Part shown: one piece after another, positions 7,701 to 15,592 of the stretch
How positions within the stretch are numbered: the stretch's first letter is position 1
How the letters are laid out: each line of letters opens with the position of its first letter
Source: an uncultured Christensenellaceae bacterium
GTDB taxonomy: Bacteria > Bacillota > Clostridia > Christensenellales > Pumilibacteraceae
Reading direction: 5' to 3'
Length of the DNA: 36,542 nt
Assembly: GCA_910588315.1 (NCBI GenBank)
Contig: CAJUQF010000002.1
Span: 17,425 to 53,966, forward strand
Notes under the pieces: model-generated
Databases searched by the model: none
Told to the model about the DNA's origin: nothing
Seen by the model: only the letters and a program-made list of their open reading frames with translations
Made by a program: the position numbers and the translations under genes

Positions 7701-9333
7701 AATCGAACGCAAATTCGCCTTCGGTAACGGTGAGCGTCAGCCTGTGCATGACGGCGTCGCCGAGTTCGAGCACTATCCCGCTATCGCCTACGTCTTGCGA
7801 CGTATATTCCTTCTTTTCTCCGTCTACGGTCAAATCTATTTTCCACGTTCTGCCGTTGTCGAACGGAACGAGCGAACTCAGACTGCCGCGGAACGTCGCG
7901 ACAAAGCTCTCGCCGCGCCCTACGTTTGCGAACTTGCCGCCTTTTGCCGCCGCATTCTCTTCGAGCTTAACACCCGACGTGTATGTTATGAACGCGCCGT
8001 TCGCGCTGTGAATTATCATGTTTTCACCCTCGATACCTTTTACTCTTATCTTGTCTATTTCCACCCAAGTGTTACCGCTGTCCGGCTGCTTCTCGCCGGT
8101 AGTTACTACTTTGAGTTCGTAATCGCCTTTTTCGAGTTCGCCGCTGTCCCAGACCACGCCGCTGCTTTGATAGTGCGGACTGTACTCGTCTATATCGCCG
8201 GCATATTCACCGTTGAGATAAACGCTCGCCGTGCCGCGATCGTTAGACAGACTCGCATGGATCTGTATGGACGTCACGCCTATAAGCGGCAGGCAGAAAC
8301 TCTCGCCCGCCCTGTCCGTCGAATGCGCGCTGCGCATATAATACGAAGAATCAAGCCCGTTGAACGCCGTCCAGCCGACGCCTTCGAAACCGATGGACGC
8401 GTCGTCTATATCGAACGTCGGTTCGGGCGGTATCGGCGCGGAATGATAATACGCGGCGATCTTGTCGACCGCTATCCACTCTTCCGTTGCGTTCTTATTC
8501 TTTTCGCCGAGACAGACTATCTTCAATTCGTGCGTGCCGTCGTTCAATACGTCCGATACAAACACCGGATGCGATCCGCCGCAGTCCGCGCCGTTATACA
8601 TATCCACAGTCTCGACATGCTCGTTATCTATATAGAACGCGGCTTTGCCTCTGTTCCAGACTCTGTCGGAGTACACAACGAACTGCCGCACGCCGTCGAG
8701 CTTAAGCGACGCCGTCGCACCGTTTTCGCGGGCGGAATGCACCGTTCCGTTATAAAGCCCCGTCTGTCCGTCGAATCCGGCATACGACGTGTATGCTATG
8801 CGCTCGTCGGCATCGTCTATAATCTCGGAGTGCGGCGCGACGAACGGGTCGTCGATGATAACGATCTTGCCTACAGACATCCAACCGCCGCCGCGACATT
8901 CGAGTTTAAACGTATGCTGCCCGCGCTCCAATATCTCCGACTCGTACATTACGCAGTTATTGCCGCTCTCGCCGCGGTTGTTCTTAATCGTAATGACCTT
9001 TTCACCGTCTATGAATACATCCGCCGGTCCCGCATTGTCGTTGGCTTCGCCGTACCAGATAAACCGCGTGAACGTGCCGGTGTACGAAACGCTGTCGCCG
9101 TCGTTGCACGTGGACGCCGCCGACGGGAACGCCCAGCCGCCGTTCATCGTAAATCCGTTATCCGTGAATCCTGCGTCCGTCGGCGTGTACTCCATGACCG
9201 CCGCCGTAATTTCCGGATCTTCTCCATACGCCTTGTGTATCGACGTAAACGCAAACAGCATAGCGACGGCTATGACGACCGTTGTCGCAACAAACGCAAA
9301 AACCGTCGCGCGCATCCTCACGTTATGTATCAT
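4798..9333 (-). CDS. Large secreted, membrane-anchored GH127-like glycosidase
   Basis: The 1511-aa exoenzyme is built of many modules. It has an N-terminal signal segment (about 1-40) and three related beta-sandwich carbohydrate-binding-like modules (about 45-440) with the pattern DxGxAxVxIDGE. The glycosidase domain (about 600-1085) has the GH127 marks G-E-L-C (E882, C884), the C947-C948 pair in NTCCEINGSNLL, and LRVPSWA. In GH127 beta-L-arabinofuranosidases an equivalent Glu and Cys set binds zinc and one Cys is the nucleophile. Next come a LamG/DUF1080-like sandwich (about 1190-1370), one InlB-type repeat (about 1388-1455), a proline-rich hinge and a C-terminal membrane helix ending in KKKKSKIQ. 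There is no LPXTG. The start at 9333 follows AAGGAG by six bases; the in-frame ATG at 9396 lacks such a site. The substrate could be arabinose or another sugar, because GH127 relatives vary. Confidence 0.82.
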   Translation of the reverse strand: MIHNVRMRATVFAFVATTVVIAVAMLFAFTSIHKAYGEDPEITAAVMEYTPTDAGFTDNGFTMNGGWAFPSAASTCNDGDSVSYTGTFTRFIWYGEANDNAGPADVFIDGEKVITIKNNRGESGNNCVMYESEILERGQHTFKLECRGGGWMSVGKIVIIDDPFVAPHSEIIDDADERIAYTSYAGFDGQTGLYNGTVHSARENGATASLKLDGVRQFVVYSDRVWNRGKAAFYIDNEHVETVDMYNGADCGGSHPVFVSDVLNDGTHELKIVCLGEKNKNATEEWIAVDKIAAYYHSAPIPPEPTFDIDDASIGFEGVGWTAFNGLDSSYYMRSAHSTDRAGESFCLPLIGVTSIQIHASLSNDRGTASVYLNGEYAGDIDEYSPHYQSSGVVWDSGELEKGDYELKVVTTGEKQPDSGNTWVEIDKIRVKGIEGENMIIHSANGAFITYTSGVKLEENAAAKGGKFANVGRGESFVATFRGSLSSLVPFDNGRTWKIDLTVDGEKKEYTSQDVGDSGIVLELGDAVMHRLTLTVTEGEFAFDYITTDDLAFVSLEADMRIKALDEIAKRVDGTREVSDPAMWQPVEFAANKPTGGVTLKGGILGDMFDKNTTYFKNSIKKTNYVDVTEWWVSMLQNSNEGRVLAGLANTLNWKSVPEFETELSALLNRIRARQEQNGNGYALSYDESVLGGNSDPSEDERRNYDRAMFVKGLVAAGDYYNNKGVAVKDNIAYTILREFMDWYNYNPNKYGEHMLEGVVGVQGHPASTKTYFTPVGKTEDMTYAELCYIQDWWIEYLTGEIPEAIYKYPLNRPHNYLMTGVDSYLDHYRATGDVKYLNACLGYWNMMHEFFIHEGGAAAICEFNTYLPGSRHLDSGNHTGELCGTAFWVDFNYKLLQLFPNEEKYALEVEKGIYNIMREAQDAGGKLRYHQRYNGKIEVALNTNTCCEINGSNLLSRLPEFIYLLEDDGVRVNLYDSAALDATVGGKHYALTQTANILTGDVSVIKITGDGMKLTLRVPSWAKSFAVKVNGKAAEISMPIGGGYVTLEVETGDEVEVTAAKELSAVDYDGLTQVEGKTRHAFMYGPVLMATVIDPDSYYEFKFKVHGKDTDGTDESAIDLNMSLEDFMKGLKSTGNGRWAYETNGETPFKIIPYGELESNMFFSTYPLFGYTKEQPTPPVETVDGETLDVKFDGNASLDKFDVYSSTALSSAVIENGALITSGKAEQKFLLKGSYNHDAISVKMKIRLTRGRDINAGIYFNASRPSGAQDKINALNLQAESSGNTVKFSLYGFDADNGYTGLIFGGSTAYITGTTLELELVIKGGKLYGYVNGVATLEYTLEDRLGMGMVGIRSQHSATEITEFAVTNSEVKPDQPIDPVDPVEKEKYKIVVMNGTNKIYDKTIEKDGAISFTPPRVEGYAFDGLYKDAAFTEEAIMPETATENLTLYAKYVKLGDGQTPTTPPVTENKPEESGLPVAAIVAIACVIEAVIFAAATAAYVLIKKKKSKIQ

Positions 9334-9413
9334 TTTCGACTCCTTTTTCGGCAGGTGATCGCTACCGGAATACATTGATCGATTAAATTCTATCAAAAAC
9401 CGAACTCGAATAC

Positions 9414-9443
9414 TTGTACTATTATACCGAATTATAGTATAAT
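9414..9443 (+). promoter_or_regulatory. Promoter of AraC regulator 1, abutting the start codon
   Basis: TTGTAC at 9414-9419, an 18-bp spacer and TATAAT at 9438-9443. The ATG of the regulator is at 9450, so transcription would be expected to begin at or next to the start codon. No Shine-Dalgarno sequence can fit. The promoter faces the glycosidase gene on the other strand. Confidence 0.6.
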
Positions 9444-9446
9444 AGT
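9418..9446. repeat. Perfect 10-bp inverted repeat over the divergent GH127/AraC promoters
   Basis: ACTATTATAC at 9418-9427 and its exact complement GTATAATAGT at 9437-9446 are separated by 9 bp. The right arm contains the -10 of the regulator; the left arm contains a TATAAT on the minus strand (9421-9426) that could serve the glycosidase. The symmetry could be an operator or simply two mirrored -10 elements. Confidence 0.6.
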
Positions 9447-9449
9447 CTC

Positions 9450-10355
9450 ATGAATAACGACTCTTTCCCTCAAAAATTGGCAGATAACGATCCGCTCCGG
9501 TACTACACAAGTGAATTCCCGCTGCTTGTTTTACATGACGTGGAATGTATATTTCATAAAAATTATCAGAACAAAATGCACTACCACGACTATTACGAGA
9601 TAAATCTCGTGACGGGCGGCGACGGGCTGCATTATTTCGATTCCAGACGGTTCCATGTAAAAAAGGGCGATTTTTTCGTTATACCGACGCACGTAAAGCA
9701 CGGGTATATCAATCTCGGCGGTCTCGACGTGATCCATCTTATAATAACTCAAAAATTCATCGACGATAACTGCACGCTTTTCTTCAAGAACAAAGAGTAT
9801 TACTCGCTTTTCAAGTTCGATCCGCTACTTAAAATGCATTACGCGTTCGATTTTCATCTCAATATATCCGGCGACGACTTCGACGAGCTTGTTTCATACT
9901 GCAATAGCATCATGCGGCAGCAAAACAAAGTGTCGAGCGAAAGCGACAAGATAATAAAATCGCTCGCGATAGCGTTTTTGTTTCTGGCGTTCCGGCGGTA
10001 CAGAGAACTTACGAGCGATATAAAGACGGAAAACCGCTACTACGGCACGGTACAGAACGTCATGCAATACGTATCCGATCACTATGCCGAAAAAATAAAT
10101 ATGACCGAACTCGCCGCGCTGTCCGGTTACAGCAGATCGAACTTCTTCCGGTTTTTCAAAAAGATGACGTCGATGTCGCCCGCCGAATTTATAGATTTTT
10201 ATCGCGTAAATGCCGCGCGCGAAATGCTGGCAAAGGGCGAAAAGACGCTTACCGACATCGCCGCCGACTGCGGATTTTACGATTCTTCGCACTTTATTCG
10301 CGTGTTCAAAAAGCTCACCGGAATGACGCCCAAAAAGTACAGATCGGGCGATTGA
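9450..10355 (+). CDS. AraC-family transcriptional regulator 1 (cupin sensor)
   Basis: The 301-aa regulator has a cupin-like sugar-sensing N-terminal domain (about 30-120, with HYHDYYEINLV and GDFFVIPTHVKHGY) and a C-terminal pair of helix-turn-helices (about 200-300). The HTH part includes MTELAALSGYSRSNFFRFFK and the AraC signature IAADCGFYDSSHFIRVFKK with GMTPKKYR. The gene is divergent from the GH127-like enzyme, with 116 bp between the starts, so it probably controls that enzyme and itself in response to a released sugar. The start codon lies six bases after a TATAAT -10 with no ribosome site, and the next in-frame Met falls inside the cupin domain, so leaderless translation is likely. 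Confidence 0.9.
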   Translation: MNNDSFPQKLADNDPLRYYTSEFPLLVLHDVECIFHKNYQNKMHYHDYYEINLVTGGDGLHYFDSRRFHVKKGDFFVIPTHVKHGYINLGGLDVIHLIITQKFIDDNCTLFFKNKEYYSLFKFDPLLKMHYAFDFHLNISGDDFDELVSYCNSIMRQQNKVSSESDKIIKSLAIAFLFLAFRRYRELTSDIKTENRYYGTVQNVMQYVSDHYAEKINMTELAALSGYSRSNFFRFFKKMTSMSPAEFIDFYRVNAAREMLAKGEKTLTDIAADCGFYDSSHFIRVFKKLTGMTPKKYRSGD

Positions 10356-10410
10356 CCGCCTTACGGCACGAGCGACGACGCGGTATATGACTGTTTTTAT
10401 CTATCAACGC

Positions 10411-10439
10411 TTGACATGAATTTTGCTATTTGATACAAT
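10411..10439 (+). promoter_or_regulatory. Strong sigma-A promoter of the six-gene operon
   Basis: Consensus TTGACA at 10411-10416, a 17-bp spacer and TACAAT at 10434-10439. The predicted transcript start near 10446 lies after an in-frame ATG at 10423 and before the ATG at 10489. This decides the start of the first gene. Confidence 0.85.
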
Positions 10440-10488
10440 TAAAACATTACACGAATATATATTATTTAAAAGTAAGGCACATTACTAT

Positions 10489-11076
10489 ATGAAAAGAATG
10501 ATATTGGTAACATCTCCGCCGGCTTGCGGCAAGACATATATCAGCAAACAACTTGCGAAAAACCTGAAGCACGTCGTATACTTGGACAAAGACACGCTTA
10601 TTCCGCTTTCCAAGCAGATCTTTCGCGTCGCCAAAAAACCTTACGACCGTTCGTCCGACTTTTTCGAAGAACAGATACGCGATTACGAATACGAAGTGAT
10701 CCTCGATCTCGGTTTCGAAGCTCTTGTCTATGCCGACACCGTGCTTATCAATGCCCCGTTCACGCGCGAGATACGCGACGCGGACTATGTCGCGACCTTG
10801 AGAAAAAAGCTTGCCGCACTCGGCGCCAAGCTGACCGTCATTTGGGTAGTTACCACTCCGGAGGTCTGCCGCGAGCGTATGCTCCGCCGCAACTCCGATC
10901 GCGACGTCTACAAAATAACAAATTGGGACAAATACATACAGTCCGTCGATTTCTCCGTTCCGTCCCATCTCGACGATCCCGCCGTCAAAGACGACCTGCT
11001 GTTGTTTTACAACTCGTCCGAAGCGGAGTACTTAAAATCCCTTCACGACGTTGTGGAAATACTCGAAAACGAATAA
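10489..11076 (+). CDS. P-loop ATP-binding protein (AAA_33/zeta-toxin-like kinase fold)
   Basis: The 195-aa protein carries a Walker A-type loop SPPACGKT at residues 9-16, where Ser replaces the usual first Gly. VYLDKDTL follows at 30-37, as in the AAA_33/zeta-type small-molecule kinases. There is also a hydrophobic strand with LINAPF, a possible lid RERMLRRNSDRD rich in Arg, and NWDKY downstream. The likely activity is phosphotransfer from ATP to a small molecule, but the substrate cannot be told. An upstream ATG at 10423 lies before the expected transcript start and is rejected; the start at 10489 has only a weak AAGG eleven bases before it. The gene heads a six-gene operon, and its stop codon is directly followed by the ATG of the next gene. 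A toxin role is unlikely because there is no antitoxin-like partner. Confidence 0.7.
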   Translation: MKRMILVTSPPACGKTYISKQLAKNLKHVVYLDKDTLIPLSKQIFRVAKKPYDRSSDFFEEQIRDYEYEVILDLGFEALVYADTVLINAPFTREIRDADYVATLRKKLAALGAKLTVIWVVTTPEVCRERMLRRNSDRDVYKITNWDKYIQSVDFSVPSHLDDPAVKDDLLLFYNSSEAEYLKSLHDVVEILENE

Positions 11077-11871
11077 ATGGAAGAATTTACGCACGAAAAC
11101 TTAACGCGGGGCGATATACCCGGCACGGAAAGCGACGCCGCCGCAGACATTCATCGGAGTACTCCTTACGACGAACAATGCACGGCCGTTGCGGCTTCGA
11201 CAGACCGCGGAAAAACGTTTATGCTGCTCGGCGCCGCCGGAGTAACGCTTGCCGTTTTATTTTTGTCGAGACTGTTGTGGTTGTTCAAGCCTTTACTCGA
11301 CAACATATATTACGGCACGCTGTCCGTGATATTTTACTATATATTCGTCGGCGTGCTGTTCGCAGCCTATATCGTCGCATTGCACTTTTTTTTAAAGAAG
11401 AAATGCGGCGAACGTATATTCCTGCCGAAAAAAACGCACGTATCGGTAACCAACACTCTTGCCGTTATCGCGCTCGGCGCCGCCGCGATGTTCGTAATAA
11501 GCGCGTGCTTTAAATTCAAAGTCAAAATTCAGATAGAAATGGGTTCGGGAGTCACGACGGCTGCCGCGCTCACAAACATAGCCGTATATTTTTATTATGC
11601 TTTACATTTGTGGCTCGGGCTGACCGCCGCGGCGCTTTTCGACCGCGCGATGTCCATGCTCGTTCCCACTAAACGCCTGTTCCCTTGGGGTGCGATACTG
11701 CTCGTTACCGTGTTCGGACTTACTGAGCTTGCGCTCGAATTTTGGACTACCGATCACCTCTACCCTATTTTATACTATGCGCTGTGCTATGTGTACGCTG
11801 CGGTCTACGAGCTTACCGGCAGAAGCTATCACCTTACGTATTGGGCTTGCGTTGCGATAATGGTACTGTAA
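11077..11871 (+). CDS. Polytopic membrane protein of unknown function
   Basis: The 264-aa protein has a hydrophilic, acidic N-terminal tail of about 45 residues, then roughly six hydrophobic segments (for example around 47-65, 80-105, 125-143, 165-188, 205-222 and 235-264). Basic loops such as FLKKKCGERIFLPKK lie between them. I do not recognise a family motif. The gene starts on the base after the stop of the P-loop gene and ends one base before the start of the LTA-synthase-like gene, so it is surely co-transcribed and probably translationally coupled. The location suggests an accessory to an envelope polymer enzyme, but this is inference from context only. Confidence 0.75.
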   Translation: MEEFTHENLTRGDIPGTESDAAADIHRSTPYDEQCTAVAASTDRGKTFMLLGAAGVTLAVLFLSRLLWLFKPLLDNIYYGTLSVIFYYIFVGVLFAAYIVALHFFLKKKCGERIFLPKKTHVSVTNTLAVIALGAAAMFVISACFKFKVKIQIEMGSGVTTAAALTNIAVYFYYALHLWLGLTAAALFDRAMSMLVPTKRLFPWGAILLVTVFGLTELALEFWTTDHLYPILYYALCYVYAAVYELTGRSYHLTYWACVAIMVL

Positions 11872-11872
11872 T

Positions 11873-13963
11873 ATGACCAAACACGATCTCGGACAAAAAA
11901 CCAAAGCGTGGTTCATATCTACTGGCAAAACTTTGCTCGTTTTTGCCAAAACCAACTACCTGATGTGCGCGTATGTCTTTGCGACGCTTTTGGTGGAACT
12001 TACCGGAATAGCCGTAACGTCCGGTCGTTTCTACATGACCGAGCCTTGGATATTTCTGTCGTTCGTCGCATTGCTGTGTCTCATATCGCAATATCTGCCC
12101 GGGCATAAAACGCGTTACGCATTGTTTTTGACCGTACTCGTAGCACATTTCGTTATCGATCTCATATTTATAGTAGTGTACGACAGCACCGGCGGCACGG
12201 TGTTCGACTACGCCATGCTCAATCTGCACAACGACGCCATGCGCATCGTGGAAAGCCTGCCGTTCAGTTTTACGTATATGTTCGTTTCTGCGATAACGCT
12301 CGCGCTTTACGCGACGCTCGGATTCATGTTTATAAAACGCATGCCGATCCCCGACGTTTCCAAATCCGCCAAAATCACTACGGCTGCCATAGGCGTAGCC
12401 GTAATGAGCGGTATAGCAATGATGTCGTTCTTCGGCAATTACAGATACGATTCCAACGACCTCTCTTACAAGCTTTATCAAACCGAGACCGGCACGTATT
12501 CCAACAAAGGCATAGTGGGCAACTTCTACAACGAACTCATCCGCGGCATGTGTTTCTCCGACATAAACGTCGGCGATACGGACGAACTGCACGACTTTAT
12601 ATATAAAAGCACTACCGAGCCGTCGAGCGAATATTTCGGCAAAGCGGACGGATATAACGTCGTCACCGTGCTTTGCGAGAGTTTCGAGTGGTTCACTTTT
12701 CTTTACGACGATCTGCGTTACCCCAACGGTTTCGCGAAAACGGTCGCCGGCAAAAACGATTCCGCGGTACGGGACATAAAGGAAAGTTTGCGCATAATGT
12801 ATCCCAATTTCTATAAATTCTACGAAAGTACGTCGACCGTGGTGTTCAATAATTCGTACTCGCTGGAAAAGACGGACATATCCGAGAACAAATCCATTCT
12901 CGGCAACTACCCGCTGTACAAATATATCAACTACGACTATCCGACCAATACTCTGCCGTACAGTCTGCCCAACATAATGAAAAATCTTTACGGCGTGCAG
13001 AGCAATTCGTTTCATAACGGATATAAAACTTTCTATAACCGCAACGAACATCATACCGTGGCGCTCGGCTTTAACAGCTTTACCGCCGCAGAGGACATAT
13101 ACGGCAACAGCGACGGCGGCGGCGTGGGTGAACGCAATCTCGATTCGGTCATGATGGAAACGTGCCGCGAAGAGATGTTCCCTACCGATCGCAGATTCAA
13201 TACTTACATCACGACCATAACCCAGCATGGACAGTACGCCGAGCGTGAAAATCTCGAGCCGTACTATAACATAATGGACGAACTCGGCGTTCTGCCGTAT
13301 ATCGAAGGCGACGATGACGCCAACGCTTTGCGTTATTATTGCGCGGCAGGCATGGATACCGACAAAGCGCTCGGTATAATGCTCGACTATCTCGAAGAAA
13401 ACGACTTAGCCGGAAACACGATAATTACGCTGTTCGGCGACCACAACGCATACTATCAGGGCGTAAGCAACTACGTCAAAAACATATACTCGACGGACGT
13501 ACCCAACTACACGGAGCTGTATCGCGTGCCGGTAATGATAAAAGTAGGCTCGCTCGATCTCGGCAATCCGTTTATAAATAAATTCACGTGCGTGTCGGAC
13601 ATATACCCCACGATACTCGAACTGCTCGGTATTACGACTTTTGCCAATCTCAATTACGGCGTGAGCGCGTTCTCTGAAGAACAGTCTATTCTATACTCGC
13701 GCGCATACGATAAATTCATAACCGACAAGATCTACTTCAACAGTCTTTCGAGCGTCATATATAAAGCGCCCGACGTCGATTTGGAACAGATAAAAAAATC
13801 GGCAACGTTGCTTCTCGACAAAATATCGCATGTAAATCGGTTATTTGCCGCAGATTACTTCAAGGGCGCCAACGAATACGAATTTTACGCGCTGCTCAAA
13901 GATATCAACGAACAGCCCGTCAATATTCCGACTGCCAAACACGGAGGAACGTTTGCGGCATAA
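11873..13963 (+). CDS. LTA synthase-like phosphoglycerol transferase (alkaline phosphatase superfamily)
   Basis: The 696-aa protein has about five N-terminal membrane segments (to about 165) and a large extracellular sulfatase-like domain, the plan of LtaS, which moves glycerol phosphate from phosphatidylglycerol onto a lipid-linked polymer. Aligning by eye to LtaS, metal ligands are kept: E269 in CESFEW, D523 and H524 in FGDHNAY, and H452 in TQHGQY. The nucleophile segment differs: LtaS has GKTSDAE after an NN-Y motif, while here the same place reads NNSYSLEKTDISEN, leaving T334 or S337 as candidates. It could use another acceptor or donor, or be a related phosphoethanolamine transferase. 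It lies third in the operon. Confidence 0.8.
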   Translation: MTKHDLGQKTKAWFISTGKTLLVFAKTNYLMCAYVFATLLVELTGIAVTSGRFYMTEPWIFLSFVALLCLISQYLPGHKTRYALFLTVLVAHFVIDLIFIVVYDSTGGTVFDYAMLNLHNDAMRIVESLPFSFTYMFVSAITLALYATLGFMFIKRMPIPDVSKSAKITTAAIGVAVMSGIAMMSFFGNYRYDSNDLSYKLYQTETGTYSNKGIVGNFYNELIRGMCFSDINVGDTDELHDFIYKSTTEPSSEYFGKADGYNVVTVLCESFEWFTFLYDDLRYPNGFAKTVAGKNDSAVRDIKESLRIMYPNFYKFYESTSTVVFNNSYSLEKTDISENKSILGNYPLYKYINYDYPTNTLPYSLPNIMKNLYGVQSNSFHNGYKTFYNRNEHHTVALGFNSFTAAEDIYGNSDGGGVGERNLDSVMMETCREEMFPTDRRFNTYITTITQHGQYAERENLEPYYNIMDELGVLPYIEGDDDANALRYYCAAGMDTDKALGIMLDYLEENDLAGNTIITLFGDHNAYYQGVSNYVKNIYSTDVPNYTELYRVPVMIKVGSLDLGNPFINKFTCVSDIYPTILELLGITTFANLNYGVSAFSEEQSILYSRAYDKFITDKIYFNSLSSVIYKAPDVDLEQIKKSATLLLDKISHVNRLFAADYFKGANEYEFYALLKDINEQPVNIPTAKHGGTFAA

Positions 13964-13986
13964 ACTTACTACCGTAGAAAACCGCT

Positions 13987-15564
13987 ATGAATAGAAAGTT
14001 ACTTCGCACCGTACAGCCTTTGCTTTACGGCTGTATCACGGGAATATTTTGCGGCGCTATCGTCACACTGTTTTCGGTGTGCGCGCGTATCGTATGTTCG
14101 TTCGCATTCGAGCTATACGCTCTTGATCGCACGCCGCTGCTTTGCGTATGTATCGTGACGCTCGTTTTGTTATGCTGTCTTATTGCGGCGATAATACAAA
14201 CGCTGTGCACGGACTCGCGCGGCAGCGGCATCCCGCTCGCCGAGGCGGCGGCGCGCGGCATGCTCAAAGTGAAATGGCTGCGCACCGCGGCGGCGCTTAT
14301 CGCCGGCAGTTTGGTATCGTTTGCGTGCGGCATGCCGCTCGGCAGCGAAGGTCCGTCCATAGGCGTCGGCGGACTTATAGGCGAAGGTATCGGCGCTACG
14401 TGTAAAAAACCGGCGGAACTCAAACGGTATCTGATTACGGGCGGAGCGAGCGCGGGTCTTGCCGTGGCGTTTAACGCGCCGCTGACCGGCGTCGCATTCG
14501 CACTCGAAGAAACGCACAGGCGGTTTTCGCCCGGGATACTGCTCGCGGCATTTTCCGCCGTAGTACCGGCGGTCATAGTATCGCAGCTCATGTTCTACGG
14601 ACTGTCGCACGATGCGTATTTATACTCGCTCGGGATCCGTCAGGGCGCGGCGGTGCTGCCGTTTTTGAAACAAACGGAGTACGGCGGCGGTATGATCATG
14701 CTTAAAGTCTGCGTTGCGGCGGCGGTATGCGGCGGACTTATAGCGCTTGTAGCGGCGGCGTTCAACCTTGCGGTTTTCACCGTCGGCAAGTATATCGGCA
14801 GGATCAAGTCGGCTACGCTGAGACTGCTCCCCGCTTTCGCTTTGACCGCCGTTATAGGACTTTCTCTCGGCGAAACCGTCGGCACCGGCGAAGCTACATT
14901 TGCCGAAACCGATATTTATACCGCGACGTGGCTTTTGATAACGCTTTTGGTTTTAAGATTCGTCATGACCGCAACGGCAAGCGGCGCGGGCGCGACCGGC
15001 GGGCTGTTTTTGCCCATGATCGCCATAGGCGGACTGTTCGGCACGCTCGCAGCGAAAGCGTCGATCGCTTGCGGTATCGACAGCGCGTTTGCGCCCAATA
15101 TAATCATGCTTTGCATTTCGGCGTTTTTCGCGGCGTCGGCTCGCGCGCCGATCAGCGCGATCGCAATGGCGGTCGAACTCACGTCGAGCTTTGCCAATCT
15201 TTTGCCGTGCATAGTGGCGGTTGCGGTATCGACCGCAGTCGCGGCGGCGTTTCGCGCATCGCCTATATACGAACGCATGATGGAAGATCTGTACAGCAAA
15301 GCGCATACTGCCGATATAGGCGGTAACGTCACGGTAACGGGAATAGTGCCGCCCGATTCTTTTATCTGCGGCAAGCGTATTCGCGACATACTGTGGCCGT
15401 ATAACTCGCTCGTAACGTCGCTCGTTCGCGGCGATACGGACATCGTTCCGGACGGCGAGACCGAAATATCGGCGGGAGACAAATTGACTATTCGCGCGGA
15501 GAATGTCACATTCGAGTTCTTCTCGGAACAAATACGCGACTACATAAACCAGAATTTACAATAA
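13987..15564 (+). CDS. ClC-family chloride channel/transporter with C-terminal TrkA_C domain
   Basis: The 525-aa membrane protein has the ClC selectivity-filter signatures: GSGIP (about residue 78), GSEGPS with the gating-type Glu at position 121, GLAVAFNAPLTGVAFALEE in the middle, and GATGGLFLPM further on. These proteins conduct chloride or exchange it for protons; which of the two cannot be told. After about residue 445 there is a soluble TrkA_C/RCK_C-like domain (GKRIRDILWP to GDKLTIRA) that in other transporters binds a ligand and gates activity. It starts 23 bases after the LTA-synthase-like gene in the same direction, with only a weak ribosome site, and is followed 28 bases later by the SDR gene. 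Confidence 0.92.
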   Translation: MNRKLLRTVQPLLYGCITGIFCGAIVTLFSVCARIVCSFAFELYALDRTPLLCVCIVTLVLLCCLIAAIIQTLCTDSRGSGIPLAEAAARGMLKVKWLRTAAALIAGSLVSFACGMPLGSEGPSIGVGGLIGEGIGATCKKPAELKRYLITGGASAGLAVAFNAPLTGVAFALEETHRRFSPGILLAAFSAVVPAVIVSQLMFYGLSHDAYLYSLGIRQGAAVLPFLKQTEYGGGMIMLKVCVAAAVCGGLIALVAAAFNLAVFTVGKYIGRIKSATLRLLPAFALTAVIGLSLGETVGTGEATFAETDIYTATWLLITLLVLRFVMTATASGAGATGGLFLPMIAIGGLFGTLAAKASIACGIDSAFAPNIIMLCISAFFAASARAPISAIAMAVELTSSFANLLPCIVAVAVSTAVAAAFRASPIYERMMEDLYSKAHTADIGGNVTVTGIVPPDSFICGKRIRDILWPYNSLVTSLVRGDTDIVPDGETEISAGDKLTIRAENVTFEFFSEQIRDYINQNLQ

Positions 15565-15592
15565 TTACATTTACTTCGGGAGACATATACAA

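Noticed and set aside
6697..9378. An 893-codon open frame on the plus strand opposite the GH127-like gene
   Set aside because: Its translation is rich in Arg, Tyr, His and Val with no domain, signal or ribosome site. The minus strand encodes a coherent enzyme with catalytic motifs. Long antisense frames arise here from the codon bias of the real gene.
10423..10488. Upstream in-frame start for the P-loop gene
   Set aside because: The ATG at 10423 lies inside the spacer of a consensus promoter (10411-10439), before the expected transcript start.
10489..11076. Zeta-type toxin of a toxin-antitoxin pair
   Set aside because: No small antitoxin gene lies next to it; it heads an operon of membrane and redox genes, so a metabolic kinase role is more likely.
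11834..13228. A 464-codon minus-strand open frame opposite the LTA-synthase-like gene
   Set aside because: It is low-information antisense sequence; the plus strand carries a complete membrane enzyme in a tight operon.
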